From assembly GCA_902791865.1 (NCBI GenBank), contig CADAXK010000004.1, positions 186,001 through 250,000 of the forward strand: a stretch of 64,000 bases of DNA, given 5' to 3'. The position numbers were made by a program, and so were the translations under genes. Source of the stretch: an uncultured Bacteroidia bacterium (GTDB lineage Bacteria > Bacteroidota > Bacteroidia > Bacteroidales > ML635J-15). Shown in pieces: positions 8,033 through 19,100 of the stretch. How positions within the stretch are numbered: the stretch's first letter is position 1; each line of letters opens with the position of its first letter. A model generated the notes under the pieces. That model was given only the letters and a program-made list of their open reading frames with translations. It was not told where the DNA came from and did no database searches.

Positions 8033-10992
8033 GTTTTATCGATTCGGTCACAAAATACATTGCAAGATTCGACCTTCAGGAACTCGAAATCATAGTGCCT
8101 AACAATAGGACAGGTTCCGCTTTGCTCGCATCGCTGAAAAATAATGCGACTAACGTATGCTGGGCTCCAAAAATTACACCGATAAAGGATATTTTCATCA
8201 AGAATTCGAAAATACACGAAGCCGAAAAAATTGTCCTTATATACAATCTGTACAAGATATACGACAAGTATTTCCCCGAACAGACAACTCTTGACAAGTT
8301 CTACAACCTAGGCGAAATTATGTTGAGCGATTTTGACGACATCGACAAGTACCTCATTGACCCTATTAAACTTTTCAAGAATATTGCCGACGAAACGGAA
8401 ATCAAAACAGAATTCTCCGAATTCGACGACAACGAAAAACTAATCGAAACACTTCGCCTGTTCTGGAAAAACGTATCAAAAAAGAAACTAAAAGAAGCAA
8501 AGCTTAAGACTCTGGAGCTTTGGCTTACAATGCCCGACATTTACAACGAATTTTCAGAACTGCTCAACAATAAAGGCATAGGCTACCAAGGCTTGATTTA
8601 CCGCGATTTCGTTGAAAACAGAATACACACAACCGAATTTGCATTCAAGAACTATGCTTTTGTCGGGTTCAGCGCACTTAACAAGTGTGAAAAAAAACTA
8701 ATGGAACACGTTCGCGATGTAGCAAAAGAAAAGAATGGCGAATGCCTTTTCTTCTGGGATGCCGACAAATACTACATCAACAACAAGTCGCAAGAAGCAG
8801 GTCTATTCCTTCGCGACAACATAAGGAAATTTCCTCCGCCAAAGGGATTCGAATTATCCGACAACATCAAGAATCTCGACCAGAAAAATGTAAAAATAAT
8901 AGAAGTACCTACTTCGGTAGCACAAGTAAAACTAGTGCCCGAATTACTGGAAAGAAGCAAGGAAATAGACAGCAGGACGGCAATAATACTCGGTGACGAA
9001 AAACTGCTCGTTCCACTTATATACTCACTGCCCGAAACACTAAAGAACGAAAAAGGCGAAACCATTCGACGCCCTTACAACATAACAATGGGATATCCGC
9101 TTAGCTACACAGCTTCGGCAAGTTTCGCACAGACGGTAATGAAACTCGCAATGCACGCTACTACGGGAGAAAAAACATATTTCAAGAAAAAAGATGTCTT
9201 TTCGACTATCATGAATAGTTTTACCCGCAAATATGTAAGCGAGCAAACCATAAACGACATTATCGACATAGTTAACAAAAACAAGACTGAATACATAAAC
9301 ATCGACAAACTAAAAGCCTACATTGAAAATAACATGATGCTGGGCGTAATGTTTGACATCAGCGGAAAATACTTTCCACAATACGTAATCGACGCATGCA
9401 ATTTCGTATACAATAACATACTTAACCACGAATCCAACAGGACGGAATCGGACTTCATGCACAAGATTATTACATTATTCACATCGTTTGTCAACGCATT
9501 AGGCGACGAAATAAAGTTTGAAAACAACAAAATGTACAACAAACTAATGGTCAGCCTAATAAAACAAAGCAACATAGCATTCGACGGCAAGTCAGACGAC
9601 AACATGCAGATACTTGGATTCATAGAGACACGGTGCCTCGACTTCGACAATGTCATAATGCTATCGATGAACGAAAACACCTTTCCGAAATCAAGCAGCA
9701 AGCAAAGTCTGATTCCATACGGTCTGCGCAAAGCTTTCGGCATGCCATCAATAGAATTTCAGGACAGCATTTACGCCTACTACTTTTACAGACTTCTGCA
9801 ACGTAGCAGCAGGATTAGAATGATATACAGTGCAGAAGAAAAGAATTCCAACGCCGAAAAGTCAAGATTCCTGACTCAAATAGAATACGAACTCGGTCTA
9901 TACGAGGACACCAATACTACAGAACCGAAATTCCACGAAACAAAAAGCTACGAAATACAACCTACGCAATCGAACAAAATAGAAATCGTAAAGACCAAGG
10001 AAGCATTAGACAAAATAAAGGACAAGCTAGGAATCGGAAAAGCCAACAATGGAAAAAACGGAGCAACTCCTAGCCTAATAACCCCATACATAACCTGTCC
10101 GCTACAATTCTATTTCAAGTATATCGAGGACATAAACAAGGAAAACGACATCAACGAGGACACGACAGCCTCTGAACTTGGAAATCTTCTGCACAACTCG
10201 TGCTTTTTCCTTTACAAGGATTACATCGGCAAAACCATCAACGAAAAAGATTTCAAGGAAATCGCCGACAACATAGAAAATGCAATTGAATATGCAGTAC
10301 AAAAAGTGTACATGGTAAGTGCTTCGGACACGAAACAAAAGCAAGAGGCGATGTCGAAAATAATGATCAATCCGCTACGCAAGTACCTGAACAAAATCAT
10401 TGAAATAGACAAGGAATACGCTCCATTCACAATAATTGACCTCGAAAACAATAAAGAACAATATTCCATAGAATACGATGTCGACGGGCAAAGTATACTG
10501 CTTAGAGGAATCATCGACCGCATAGACCTAAAGGAAGGAACGCTACGCGTAATTGACTATAAAACATCATCAATAGGCGACAGCAAGAAAACATACAACG
10601 AAAATTTCTGGAACCGAGACAAGTTCAAGTCAAAGGAGGCCGTACAGATACTGATTTATTCCGAAATAATAGCTCAATTAAAAGAGGAATACAAAAAAAT
10701 ACAGCCGTACATATATAGTGTCACAAACCTGAACGACGGATTTCTGAAATGTCACATGATAAATAAAGATACCGGCAAAACTAAAAATGTATCGGAGAGT
10801 ATACAGAATTACCTGTCAGAAAACATTTCAATAAACAAAGCCGAAGTTTCTTTACGAAAAATTTTTAACCAACAGCTAACAGAAATACTCACAGAACTTC
10901 TCGACCCGACAAAAAACTTCAAACAGACAGAAAATAACGATGCCTGCAAAATTTGTCCATACAGCAAAATATGCAACAAGAATAGCAAATGA
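8023..10992 (+). CDS. AddB-like PD-(D/E)XK exonuclease with Fe-S cysteines
   Basis: 989 residues from the ATG at 8023, which overlaps the aroC stop by 10 bases; upstream in-frame codons to 7942 run inside aroC and are rejected. The protein resembles the Bacteroidota AddB subunit of the AddAB double-strand-break processing nuclease. No Walker A motif is visible, as expected for AddB, whose helicase fold is inactive. The C-terminal part has TPYITCPLQFYFKY, ELGNLLHNSC, the nuclease core RGIIDRIDL...LRVIDYKTS, and CKICPYSKIC at the end. The one Cys before the nuclease domain and three after it match the four ligands of the AddB iron-sulfur cluster. The AddA partner is not in this window. Lys- and Asn-rich composition is even along the gene. 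Confidence 0.85.
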   Translation: MEISFIDSVTKYIARFDLQELEIIVPNNRTGSALLASLKNNATNVCWAPKITPIKDIFIKNSKIHEAEKIVLIYNLYKIYDKYFPEQTTLDKFYNLGEIMLSDFDDIDKYLIDPIKLFKNIADETEIKTEFSEFDDNEKLIETLRLFWKNVSKKKLKEAKLKTLELWLTMPDIYNEFSELLNNKGIGYQGLIYRDFVENRIHTTEFAFKNYAFVGFSALNKCEKKLMEHVRDVAKEKNGECLFFWDADKYYINNKSQEAGLFLRDNIRKFPPPKGFELSDNIKNLDQKNVKIIEVPTSVAQVKLVPELLERSKEIDSRTAIILGDEKLLVPLIYSLPETLKNEKGETIRRPYNITMGYPLSYTASASFAQTVMKLAMHATTGEKTYFKKKDVFSTIMNSFTRKYVSEQTINDIIDIVNKNKTEYINIDKLKAYIENNMMLGVMFDISGKYFPQYVIDACNFVYNNILNHESNRTESDFMHKIITLFTSFVNALGDEIKFENNKMYNKLMVSLIKQSNIAFDGKSDDNMQILGFIETRCLDFDNVIMLSMNENTFPKSSSKQSLIPYGLRKAFGMPSIEFQDSIYAYYFYRLLQRSSRIRMIYSAEEKNSNAEKSRFLTQIEYELGLYEDTNTTEPKFHETKSYEIQPTQSNKIEIVKTKEALDKIKDKLGIGKANNGKNGATPSLITPYITCPLQFYFKYIEDINKENDINEDTTASELGNLLHNSCFFLYKDYIGKTINEKDFKEIADNIENAIEYAVQKVYMVSASDTKQKQEAMSKIMINPLRKYLNKIIEIDKEYAPFTIIDLENNKEQYSIEYDVDGQSILLRGIIDRIDLKEGTLRVIDYKTSSIGDSKKTYNENFWNRDKFKSKEAVQILIYSEIIAQLKEEYKKIQPYIYSVTNLNDGFLKCHMINKDTGKTKNVSESIQNYLSENISINKAEVSLRKIFNQQLTEILTELLDPTKNFKQTENNDACKICPYSKICNKNSK

Positions 10993-11041
10993 TATACAAC
11001 TATAAATAATAACAAGAAACTAAACTTTAAAATTTAATAAC

Positions 11042-12961
11042 ATGAAAAAGATCTTTACAATCGTAGCGTTAGCTTTATGCACATTTGCTTTGAGCGCACA
11101 GCATGTAGCGCGTACTATGAATTTCGAAGGTACTTCGAGGAAATATATGGAGTACATTCCGACAAGTTCACCCGATGGCAGTATGCCTGTAATATTCCTG
11201 CTTCACGGACTTGGCGACAACTGCAACAACTTTTCCCAGTTAGGATTTGAGGATGTTGCTCCCAACTGGATAATAATTACACCGGAAGCGACCAACGCAA
11301 CAATATCCATCTTGGGTTCCTCCATGAGCGCTGGCACTGCATGGGCTGCTGGCGTTGGTGGAGAAAATATTACTTACATGGGCTTCCCTCTTGGTAATAT
11401 CGAGCTGAACGAAGGCGTAAACGATGACGGCTTTATCCTTGCAATCCTCGACTCGCTCGAAAACAACTTTAATGTTGATACCGACAGCGTTTTCGTAGCA
11501 GGATTCTCGATGGGTGGATTCATGAGCAACAAAATGGCTATTAAGCATGCCGACAGAATCACAGCAATTGCATCGGTAAGCGGCACCATCGGTCATTTCC
11601 AGCCATTTGAACCGACAGGAAACATAAACACAATGCACATTCACGGCACTGCTGATGAAACAATATCATACGACAATGCCAACTTCGACTTCAATGGTAT
11701 TGCAATTCCAGTAGGAATAGGTGCAGATTCCCTTGTGGAAACTTGGCGCGAATACAACCAATGCGCAGCTGAACCAACAGTATATCAATATGTAAACTCA
11801 AAAGAGGACAATCTTACATTTGAGCAATACACCTACAAGAATGAAGAAACCGGAAACAAAACCGTTTTCATAAAGGTTAACAACGGAATACACACTTGGT
11901 ACGATGGCTATAACAACGACATTGACTACAACAGAGAGATTTATAACTTCTTCATCGGCAAAGAGCCTGAAAGTTTCACATTAACTTCATCATCAGGAGA
12001 AAACGGTTCAATAAGCCCAGATGGTGAAATTGCAGTCAACGAGAGCCAATACTATGCATTTACAATCACACCAGATGAGGGCTACCGCATTGCAAGTGTA
12101 ATCGTAGATGCAGAAACTGAAAACGAAGCAAATGTTACCAATGCAATTGTCAACAGCAGATATACATTCCAGAATGTAATGGCAAACCACAGCATTAATG
12201 TAACATTCGAAGAAATTCCGACCTACACCATTTCATCCAGCGCAGGAGAAAACGGCACAATAAGTCCGGAGGGTGACACTATTGTTTACGAAGGAACAAA
12301 CGCTACTTTTACAATCACACCTGATGAAGGCTACCGCATTGCAAGCGTAATCGTTGATGCAGAAACTGAAAACGAAACAAATGTTACCAATGCAATAGTC
12401 AACAGTAGATATACATTCCAGAATGTAATGGCAAACCACAGCATTAATGTAACATTTGAAGAAATTCCGACCTACACCATTTCATCCAGCGCAGGAGAAA
12501 ACGGCGCAATAAGTCCGGAAGGTGACACTATTGTTTACGAAGGGACAAACGCTACTTTTACAATCACACCAGATGAAGGCTACCGCATTGCAAGCGTAAT
12601 CGTTGATGCAGAAACTGAAAACGAAACAAATGTTACTGATGCAATTGTCAACAGTACATACACATTCCAAAATGTAATGGCAAACCACAGCATTTATGTA
12701 ACATTTGAAGTAATTCCAAATGACAACATCGACATTAACACTGCCGAAAATTTCAGCATCTACCCCAACCCAGCAACAGACATTGTGAACATTGTAAGCC
12801 AAAACGATTCCGAGCTTGCCATATTCAATGCAACAGGCAAGGAAGTTAAGCGCATTCGCACAAACGAAGGTTCAACATCTATCGACATTTCCGACCTGCC
12901 AAACGGAATGTATTTCATTGTTATCAATGGCAATGCACATAAGTTGGCAATTGAAAGATAA
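11042..12961 (+). CDS. Secreted esterase (PHB depolymerase/feruloyl esterase-like) with InlB-type repeats and T9SS domain
   Basis: 639 residues: signal peptide (MKKIFTIVALALCTFALSAQ), then an alpha/beta hydrolase with oxyanion segment LLHGLGDN, nucleophile GFSMGG (S156), and a late His in NNGIHTWYDG. This is the LpqC/feruloyl-esterase layout, suggesting release of ester-linked groups from polysaccharide. Residues ~314-560 are three 83-residue repeats (SSAGENGTISPEG ... NHSINVTFE) of the divergent InlB B-repeat/Listeria-Bacteroides type. The end (FSIYPNPATDIVNI ... NGMYFIVI) is a type IX secretion sorting domain, so the protein should be moved across the outer membrane and tethered to the surface or released. 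A strong terminator follows. Confidence 0.88.
   Translation: MKKIFTIVALALCTFALSAQHVARTMNFEGTSRKYMEYIPTSSPDGSMPVIFLLHGLGDNCNNFSQLGFEDVAPNWIIITPEATNATISILGSSMSAGTAWAAGVGGENITYMGFPLGNIELNEGVNDDGFILAILDSLENNFNVDTDSVFVAGFSMGGFMSNKMAIKHADRITAIASVSGTIGHFQPFEPTGNINTMHIHGTADETISYDNANFDFNGIAIPVGIGADSLVETWREYNQCAAEPTVYQYVNSKEDNLTFEQYTYKNEETGNKTVFIKVNNGIHTWYDGYNNDIDYNREIYNFFIGKEPESFTLTSSSGENGSISPDGEIAVNESQYYAFTITPDEGYRIASVIVDAETENEANVTNAIVNSRYTFQNVMANHSINVTFEEIPTYTISSSAGENGTISPEGDTIVYEGTNATFTITPDEGYRIASVIVDAETENETNVTNAIVNSRYTFQNVMANHSINVTFEEIPTYTISSSAGENGAISPEGDTIVYEGTNATFTITPDEGYRIASVIVDAETENETNVTDAIVNSTYTFQNVMANHSIYVTFEVIPNDNIDINTAENFSIYPNPATDIVNIVSQNDSELAIFNATGKEVKRIRTNEGSTSIDISDLPNGMYFIVINGNAHKLAIER
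11981..12727 (+). repeat. Three in-frame 249-bp repeats in the esterase gene
   Basis: Units begin near 11981, 12230 and 12479. The second and third are almost identical at the DNA level; the first is more diverged. Each encodes one 83-residue InlB-like domain. Near-identity indicates recent duplication or gene conversion, and copy number may vary between strains. Confidence 0.85.
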
Positions 12962-12984
12962 ATACCAATTCTAACTCAAAAAAG

Positions 12985-13034
12985 CGGAGTCTGTCATACT
13001 GAACTTGCTTCAGAATATGGACTCCGTTTTTTTT
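12985..13034 (+). terminator. Rho-independent terminator after the esterase gene
   Basis: Stem CGGAGTC (12985-12991) with GACTCCG (13020-13026), an inner CTGAA/TTCAG hairpin (12999-13013), and eight T at 13027-13034. Confidence 0.8.
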
Positions 13035-13058
13035 ATAACTACATATCAAAAAAAAGTC

Positions 13059-13086
13059 TTGGCAAGCATATTTTTCATTACCTTTG
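13059..13086 (+). promoter_or_regulatory. Promoter for the Ca2+ ATPase
   Basis: TACCTTTG at 13079-13086 is a full -7 match. A TTG at 13059-13061 lies 17 bp upstream, slightly closer than usual. The ATG is at 13114. Confidence 0.6.
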
Positions 13087-13113
13087 CGGACTTATAAAAA
13101 TAATACATAGGGA

Positions 13114-15810
13114 ATGAATCAAACACATCATTATACGGGACTTACTGATGCACAAGTCATTGAGAGTAGAGAAAAACACGGCATCAATGTTCTCACACCG
13201 CCTAAACGTGAATCGCTCTGGAAAAAATTCCTCGACTGCTTTTCAGACCCACTGATACGAATACTTCTAGTAGCACTATTGCTTTCGATAGGCATTGCAA
13301 TATACCAGTTTGGATGGGGTGGCGAAGGTGCATCTGTATTTTTCGAGCCAGCCGGAATCCTCATCGCTGTACTTTTGGCAACAATGGTGGGATTTTTCCT
13401 CGAACTTAGCAATGAAAAGACATTCCAGAGCCTCAACGAAGTAAACGACGAAACACTTGTAAAGGTAATCCGCAACGGAAATGTATGCCAAGTTCAACGT
13501 AAGGAAATTGTTGTAGGCGACATCGTTCTGCTCGAAATCGGAGAAGAAGTCCCTGCCGACTGTGAAATCCTTGAGTGCTTCAACCTCATTATGAACGAAT
13601 CATCGCTTACCGGCGAACCACAATGCAACAAGACCACCGATCCGGCACATTTCGACAAGGATGCCACCTACCCTTCAAACCAGATTTTCAAAGGAACGAC
13701 AATCATCGAAGGCTACTGCACTGCCAAGGTTTTGCGCGTTGGCGACAGCACCGAATGTGGAAAGGTATTCAAGGCCGCACAGGTCGAAGAAGGCGACCCC
13801 ACTCCACTAAGCAAAAAGTTGGAATGGCTCGGCGGAATTATCACAAAGGCTAGCTATATAATTGCAGGACTGATAATTGTCGGAAGAATTGTCGTATACT
13901 TTGCTCAAGGAGATGCCAACTTTGCAGAAACTGAAGGAATAATAGACTTTGTAAAGTATGTGCTCGACACAATAATGATTGCCGTAACTTTGATTGTCGT
14001 TGCTGTTCCCGAAGGTCTTCCAATGAGCGTAACACTAAGCCTCGCATTCAGCATGAAGCGACTGATGAAGCAGAACACACTTCCACGCACAATGCACTCC
14101 TGCGAAACTATGGGAGCAACCTCGGTAATATGCACCGACAAGACTGGTACACTAACGCAGAACCAGATGAAGATTCACGAAACATTCTTCGAGTCGCTTA
14201 CCGAACAAAAACTTACCGAAGACAAGACTTCAAAACTGTTAGCAGAATGCATCGCAATGGATACCAGTGCAAACCTCGACATGTCCAATCCGCAGAAAGC
14301 CAAGGTTGTAGGTAGTCCGACCGAAGGTGCAGTCCTGCTATGGCTCAACGATTTCGGAATAGATTATCGCACAATACGCGAAAGCACCGAAATAGTTGAC
14401 AGGATACCATTTACAACCAAGAACAAATACATGGCTACCGTTGTAAAGTCGAAGGTCGTTGATAGCAACATACTATATGTAATTGGTGCTCCCGATATAA
14501 TAATGTCGTATTGCAACATAAGCGAAAGCGACAAGACGAAATACGAGAACAAACTTGCAGAATATCAAAACAAAGCAATGCGTACCTTGGGATTTGCAAG
14601 CCTGCAAATAGCAGATGGTCAAAATGTATTTGAAAATGGCAAGTTGGGTATAAGCGGTCTGCAAATGCTTGGCGTAGTTGCAATTTCCGACCCAATTCGT
14701 CCGGATGTTCCCGACGCAATACGAGAATGTCTCAACGCAGGAATTACTGTAAAAATTGTCACTGGCGATGCTCCAGGCACTGCAAAGGAAATCGGTCGTC
14801 AGCTTGGACTTTGGACAGAAAACGACACCGATGCAAACATACTTCTTGGTCAGGACATTGCAGAAATGACCGATGATCAACTTAGAGCGGTAATTGCTGA
14901 TGTGAAAATAATTTCACGCGCCCGTCCAAATGACAAGGAACGAGTAGTAAAGATGTTAAAGGCACTTGGAAAGGTTGCCGCAGTTACTGGCGACGGAACC
15001 AACGATGCTCCCGCCCTCAATGCCGCCGATGTCGGTCTGTCGATGGGAGACGGAACTGCCGTAGCAAAAGAAGCCAGCGACATGACAATCCTCGACAATT
15101 CATTCACCACAATTGCAAACGCAGTTATGTGGGGACGCTCGCTATACAAGAACATTCAAAGGTTCATTATGTTCCAGATGACAATAAATGTCGCAGCTTG
15201 CCTCATCGTATTGTTTGGTGCATTCCTCGGAACAGAATCTCCGCTAACCGTAACGCAAATGCTATGGGTTAACCTAATTATGGACACCTTTGCAGCACTG
15301 GCACTCGCTTCCCTCCCACCATCAAAGTCGGTAATGAAGGAAAAACCACGCCAGACAACCGATGCAATAATCAGCAAACAAATGGCAAAACGCATTTTTG
15401 GTATCGGCGGACTATTCTTCGCAATACTGCTTGGCATACTGCTACTATTCCAGCACACCGACATAACCTCACTGACAGATTTAATAAATTTCTCATGGGG
15501 AGAAAACAACGGACTTAGCCCATACGAATTAAGCCTATTCTTCACCATTTTCGTAATGCTACAATTCTGGAATATGTTCAACGCCAAGGCGTTTATGACT
15601 GGCAAATCGGCTTTCTCAGGACTTTTGTCATGCAAATGGTTCATGATAATCGCCATTATAATATTCTTCGGTCAGATTCTGATTGTTGAAGTTGGCGGAC
15701 AGATGTTCAATGTTTGCCACCTTGCAATTACCGACTGGCTGATAATTGTAGGCGGAACGTTAATTGTTCTATTAATTGGTGAACTTACCAGAGCAATAAA
15801 GAAGAATTAA
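13114..15810 (+). CDS. Calcium-translocating P-type ATPase (PMCA type, P2B)
   Basis: 898 residues. An ATP-driven cation pump of the inner membrane, most likely exporting Ca2+. The phosphorylated Asp is in ICTDKTGTLTQNQM (D342). The actuator motif is LTGEP, the hinge TGDGTNDAPAL, and transmembrane segment 4 carries VAVPEGLPMSV, the PEGLP motif of Ca2+ pumps. Ten membrane segments can be traced: two pairs before the catalytic loop, and six after residue ~690. The N-terminus HHYTGLTDAQVIESREKHG is the usual cation-ATPase N domain. It is transcribed alone: its own promoter upstream, a strong terminator downstream. Confidence 0.93.
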   Translation: MNQTHHYTGLTDAQVIESREKHGINVLTPPKRESLWKKFLDCFSDPLIRILLVALLLSIGIAIYQFGWGGEGASVFFEPAGILIAVLLATMVGFFLELSNEKTFQSLNEVNDETLVKVIRNGNVCQVQRKEIVVGDIVLLEIGEEVPADCEILECFNLIMNESSLTGEPQCNKTTDPAHFDKDATYPSNQIFKGTTIIEGYCTAKVLRVGDSTECGKVFKAAQVEEGDPTPLSKKLEWLGGIITKASYIIAGLIIVGRIVVYFAQGDANFAETEGIIDFVKYVLDTIMIAVTLIVVAVPEGLPMSVTLSLAFSMKRLMKQNTLPRTMHSCETMGATSVICTDKTGTLTQNQMKIHETFFESLTEQKLTEDKTSKLLAECIAMDTSANLDMSNPQKAKVVGSPTEGAVLLWLNDFGIDYRTIRESTEIVDRIPFTTKNKYMATVVKSKVVDSNILYVIGAPDIIMSYCNISESDKTKYENKLAEYQNKAMRTLGFASLQIADGQNVFENGKLGISGLQMLGVVAISDPIRPDVPDAIRECLNAGITVKIVTGDAPGTAKEIGRQLGLWTENDTDANILLGQDIAEMTDDQLRAVIADVKIISRARPNDKERVVKMLKALGKVAAVTGDGTNDAPALNAADVGLSMGDGTAVAKEASDMTILDNSFTTIANAVMWGRSLYKNIQRFIMFQMTINVAACLIVLFGAFLGTESPLTVTQMLWVNLIMDTFAALALASLPPSKSVMKEKPRQTTDAIISKQMAKRIFGIGGLFFAILLGILLLFQHTDITSLTDLINFSWGENNGLSPYELSLFFTIFVMLQFWNMFNAKAFMTGKSAFSGLLSCKWFMIIAIIIFFGQILIVEVGGQMFNVCHLAITDWLIIVGGTLIVLLIGELTRAIKKN

Positions 15811-15823
15811 ATTTATTATCCAC

Positions 15824-15861
15824 AAAAAAATGGCGGGGAAAATTCTCCGCCATTTTTTTTA
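15824..15861. terminator. Terminator after the Ca2+ ATPase, probably bidirectional
   Basis: Stem ATGGCGG (15830-15836) with CCGCCAT (15847-15853), extended inward by GAA/TTC, flanked by an A-run before and eight T after, so it could act on both strands. Confidence 0.8.
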
Positions 15862-15973
15862 TTGTTGTCCGCTAAATACCCATCCAGTCATTCCGTAAAA
15901 CAAAGCGAACCGACTAAGGATCGTGTCGTGTGAGCCTGTTTGTACGGAATCTGTTCTATAACAATACGTTAAG

Positions 15974-16044
15974 AGATTCCGGATAACCGATTTCACACAG
16001 CTCCCCGTTCCGTATCGCTGGTTCAATCAGGTTTTCGGAATGAC
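15974..16044. repeat. 71-bp intergenic repeat, copy 1
   Basis: Within the 372-bp gap 15811-16182, which has no gene. A 71-bp stretch shares an identical 28-bp core (starts CAGCTCCCCGTTCC, ends CGCTGGTTCA) with 26834-26904. Both copies are 71 bp and both have outer ends of the form ATTCCGG ... CGGAAT, an imperfect inverted repeat. The rest of the gap holds the two terminators and no other recognisable element. Confidence 0.75.
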
Positions 16045-16122
16045 AAGCCCCATCATCAATATTCTTATGTAAAATATTGTCAACAATGGACTTATGGCGT
16101 TTGTTCATCAATTGTAATGCAT

Positions 16123-16158
16123 AAAAAAAGCAAAGGACCATTAAAAATCCTTTGCTTT
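16123..16158 (-). terminator. Terminator after the repeat adhesin gene
   Basis: On the minus strand an AAAGCAAAGGA / TCCTTTGCTTT stem (plus 16128-16137 and 16148-16158) is followed by a T-run (plus A-run 16123-16129). It lies 25 bases past the stop. Confidence 0.8.
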
Positions 16159-16182
16159 ACTACATATTATCAAAATGAAAAA

Positions 16183-19100
16183 CTAATTCTTAATAAATTT
16201 AGTCACATAGCCACGGCAACGTATCATATACATTCCTGCCGGAAGATTTGAGACATCTACAGCTTCGCCACTATACTTGAAATCGGCAATCTGCCTTCCT
16301 TCAATACTATATATTTCGACAGATTCTCCTGCATCAATTCCATAAATGTAGAAACTCGTACTTACTGGATTAGGATAAATGCCGATATTTTCTATCGAAA
16401 CAACGTCAACAGCTTCTTCTTCACCGTTGCCACCATTTTCTTCAATCGGCAAAACTGCCTTTATCATCCAAGCGCCGTATGTCTGCTGAGTCCATGTTCC
16501 GTTAGGATTCCACCATGCGCCATTTTCGTAGCCTGCGTCCACGAATGTAGAAGCCGTAGCCGGATAATCACCCTCACTGCTCAAAATCACCCACAAAGCC
16601 CTTGTTGTGTCAATGTCAATGGTATCGAAACCAAAATTGATCCAACCTTCAGCATTTATTTCCACCGTAACCGTATCCCTTAGAATACATTCCGATGGCA
16701 AAGTGTCAAATCCTTGATATACTGACAATCTATATTCTCCGTATGAATATTGTCCATCTACATAGAAGAGCACATCGGCAAGATGCGGACGCGATGCAAG
16801 ATGTTGCGGCATAAACGAAATACCCCACTCAACATTCTGCTGATGATAGCCCAGTGAAACATTATATACATCGTTGTCGTAGTTAAGCGTATCCCTATCG
16901 ATTGACTTGAAAGATGCAGTCAGCACAATGTCTTCCGTCATCGTAATCTGACGCGGATTTGCCGTTTCGCCGTCACTCCACTTTTCAAACCTGAAGCACG
17001 GATGTGCAGTAGCCCTAACATCAACTACGCTTCCCTCTTCATATCTGCCCGAACCAGAAACACTTCCCATCACCTCATCGTCTGATGACACTTCAAGGCT
17101 GTATACCGTATGGTTTTCAGTTCCAAACCTTATATTGTTGCGAGTCTGCAGAACTCTACCCGAAAGCCTATCGAGGTGTTCCAAATCTATTGGATTGATA
17201 TTGCTGACCGCTATAATGGAATTGCCCAATTCGCTTTCAGAGCAAGCAAAGCGTTTTAGAGTCTGTGCCGTACCCGTATTGTCGAGCCAAGCCAATACAA
17301 GATTGCTAGTACCATCGTATTCAAACGGCTGGTCAAGAATAATTGTCACCCAAGAAGATGAGGCTGGAATGATGAGTTCACCGCTATATACCTGAGAAAC
17401 AGTTTCGGGTTCTGAATCCACTTCAAGTTCCTGCACATCAACCCAATCGTTGTATTCAAACTCGAAAGTGCTGACATTACCCATATATATCCTAACATTC
17501 CTAAGAGCCTCGGCATTGTCGTTTGTCACACAGTTAAGCGACAACGAGTATATTGTCTTTGCCTCGCCCATTTCGGCAGAATTGAAAATCTGCTGTGAAT
17601 AACTGTATTTATCTGATGTATTTATAGGGAGAGCTTCGCGATTCGAAATTCCTGTTCCGACTTGATAGTAACTGTCCGTCACAAGAGTATCAACTTCATA
17701 AACAGGCGGTTCTACATATTCAAGTCCAAAACGGATATTGTTACGCTTGTTAATTACACTACCATAACTTGAATTTAAATTATAAATAGCATTTAAATCT
17801 GTATATTCATAAATAGCCGAGCTATATTCAGAGACAGAACACATAAAACCAACTTCCTCATATTCATAAGTTCCTGTATTATCTCTTACTGCCACCACCA
17901 GATTATCGGTTCCATTATAATGGAACGGTGTACGCAAAATATATGTTATCCAGCCACTTTCCCCATCAATAGTAACAGTGCTATTACAAACATTGGGCAC
18001 ATCAGCCAAAGATACCCAATCGGTTGAATAATCGAACTCAAACTTGCTGGTATGTCCCATATAGAGTTTAGTATTCCTAATAACTTCGTTTTCATTTGCA
18101 TTTCCATTATAGTTTAACGAAACTGTATATATGTCGCGCTCGCCGCCCATTTCCCACGATGCAAACAATTGCTGCGAATAAGAATAATTGTAATAGGTAC
18201 TCAACGGCAATGGGGCTGTCTCCGTACCTGTACCAACCTGCAAATACGCTTCTGTTTCAATAGTATCGACAATATGTGTAGGCGGTTCTATGTATTCCAA
18301 ACCGAAACGAATGTTGTTGCGGTAATAACAAAGAGCCTTTTTTGATGCTTCCGAAGTGCTGGAAATTGAACCTGAATAATAATCTGCTATAGCCACAGCC
18401 CTACTCTTTGTAATATCGGAACATACAAACGGAATTGACGATGACTCTTCATATGTATTGTCAACAACAGCAACTACAAGATTATCTGTACCATTGTAAA
18501 CAAACGGCGTATCAAAAACAAGAGTTATCCAGCCACTTTCCTCATCAAAATTAACCCAACCAGAATAAACTTTTGTCAAGTCTTCGACGTCGACAAAATC
18601 TCCAACCGGATATTCAAACTCGTCCTTCTGTGTATGAGCCAAATAAGCCTTAACATTTCTTGTCATCAAATAGCTTGTATTACCAGAATAATTGAAAGCA
18701 ATTGAATATATGGTACGGCTACCACCCATTTCCTCGGCGGTAAATATCTGTTGCGAATAAGACCAGTAAATATCGGTTTCTATTGGAAGAATATTGGCAG
18801 TATTGGTAGTACCAGTTCCAACCTGCAAATAAGCTTCGGTCTCTACAGTATCAATAACCTGCTCCTCCGGTGCAACATATTCAAAACCGAACCTTATATT
18901 GCTACGATAATTGTACAATTCCCTGTAGCTTGCAAATGACAAATTATTAATACACGACGAATAGTCGGAAAAGAAAATCGAACTTGTCTCTTCAATGTCG
19001 GTGCAAGCAAACAATATTGGCGAGCCAGTCGTAGCATTTGTCCAATCCACTACTGCGACTACAAGATTATCGTTTCCATTGTATTGGAACGGCGTATCAA

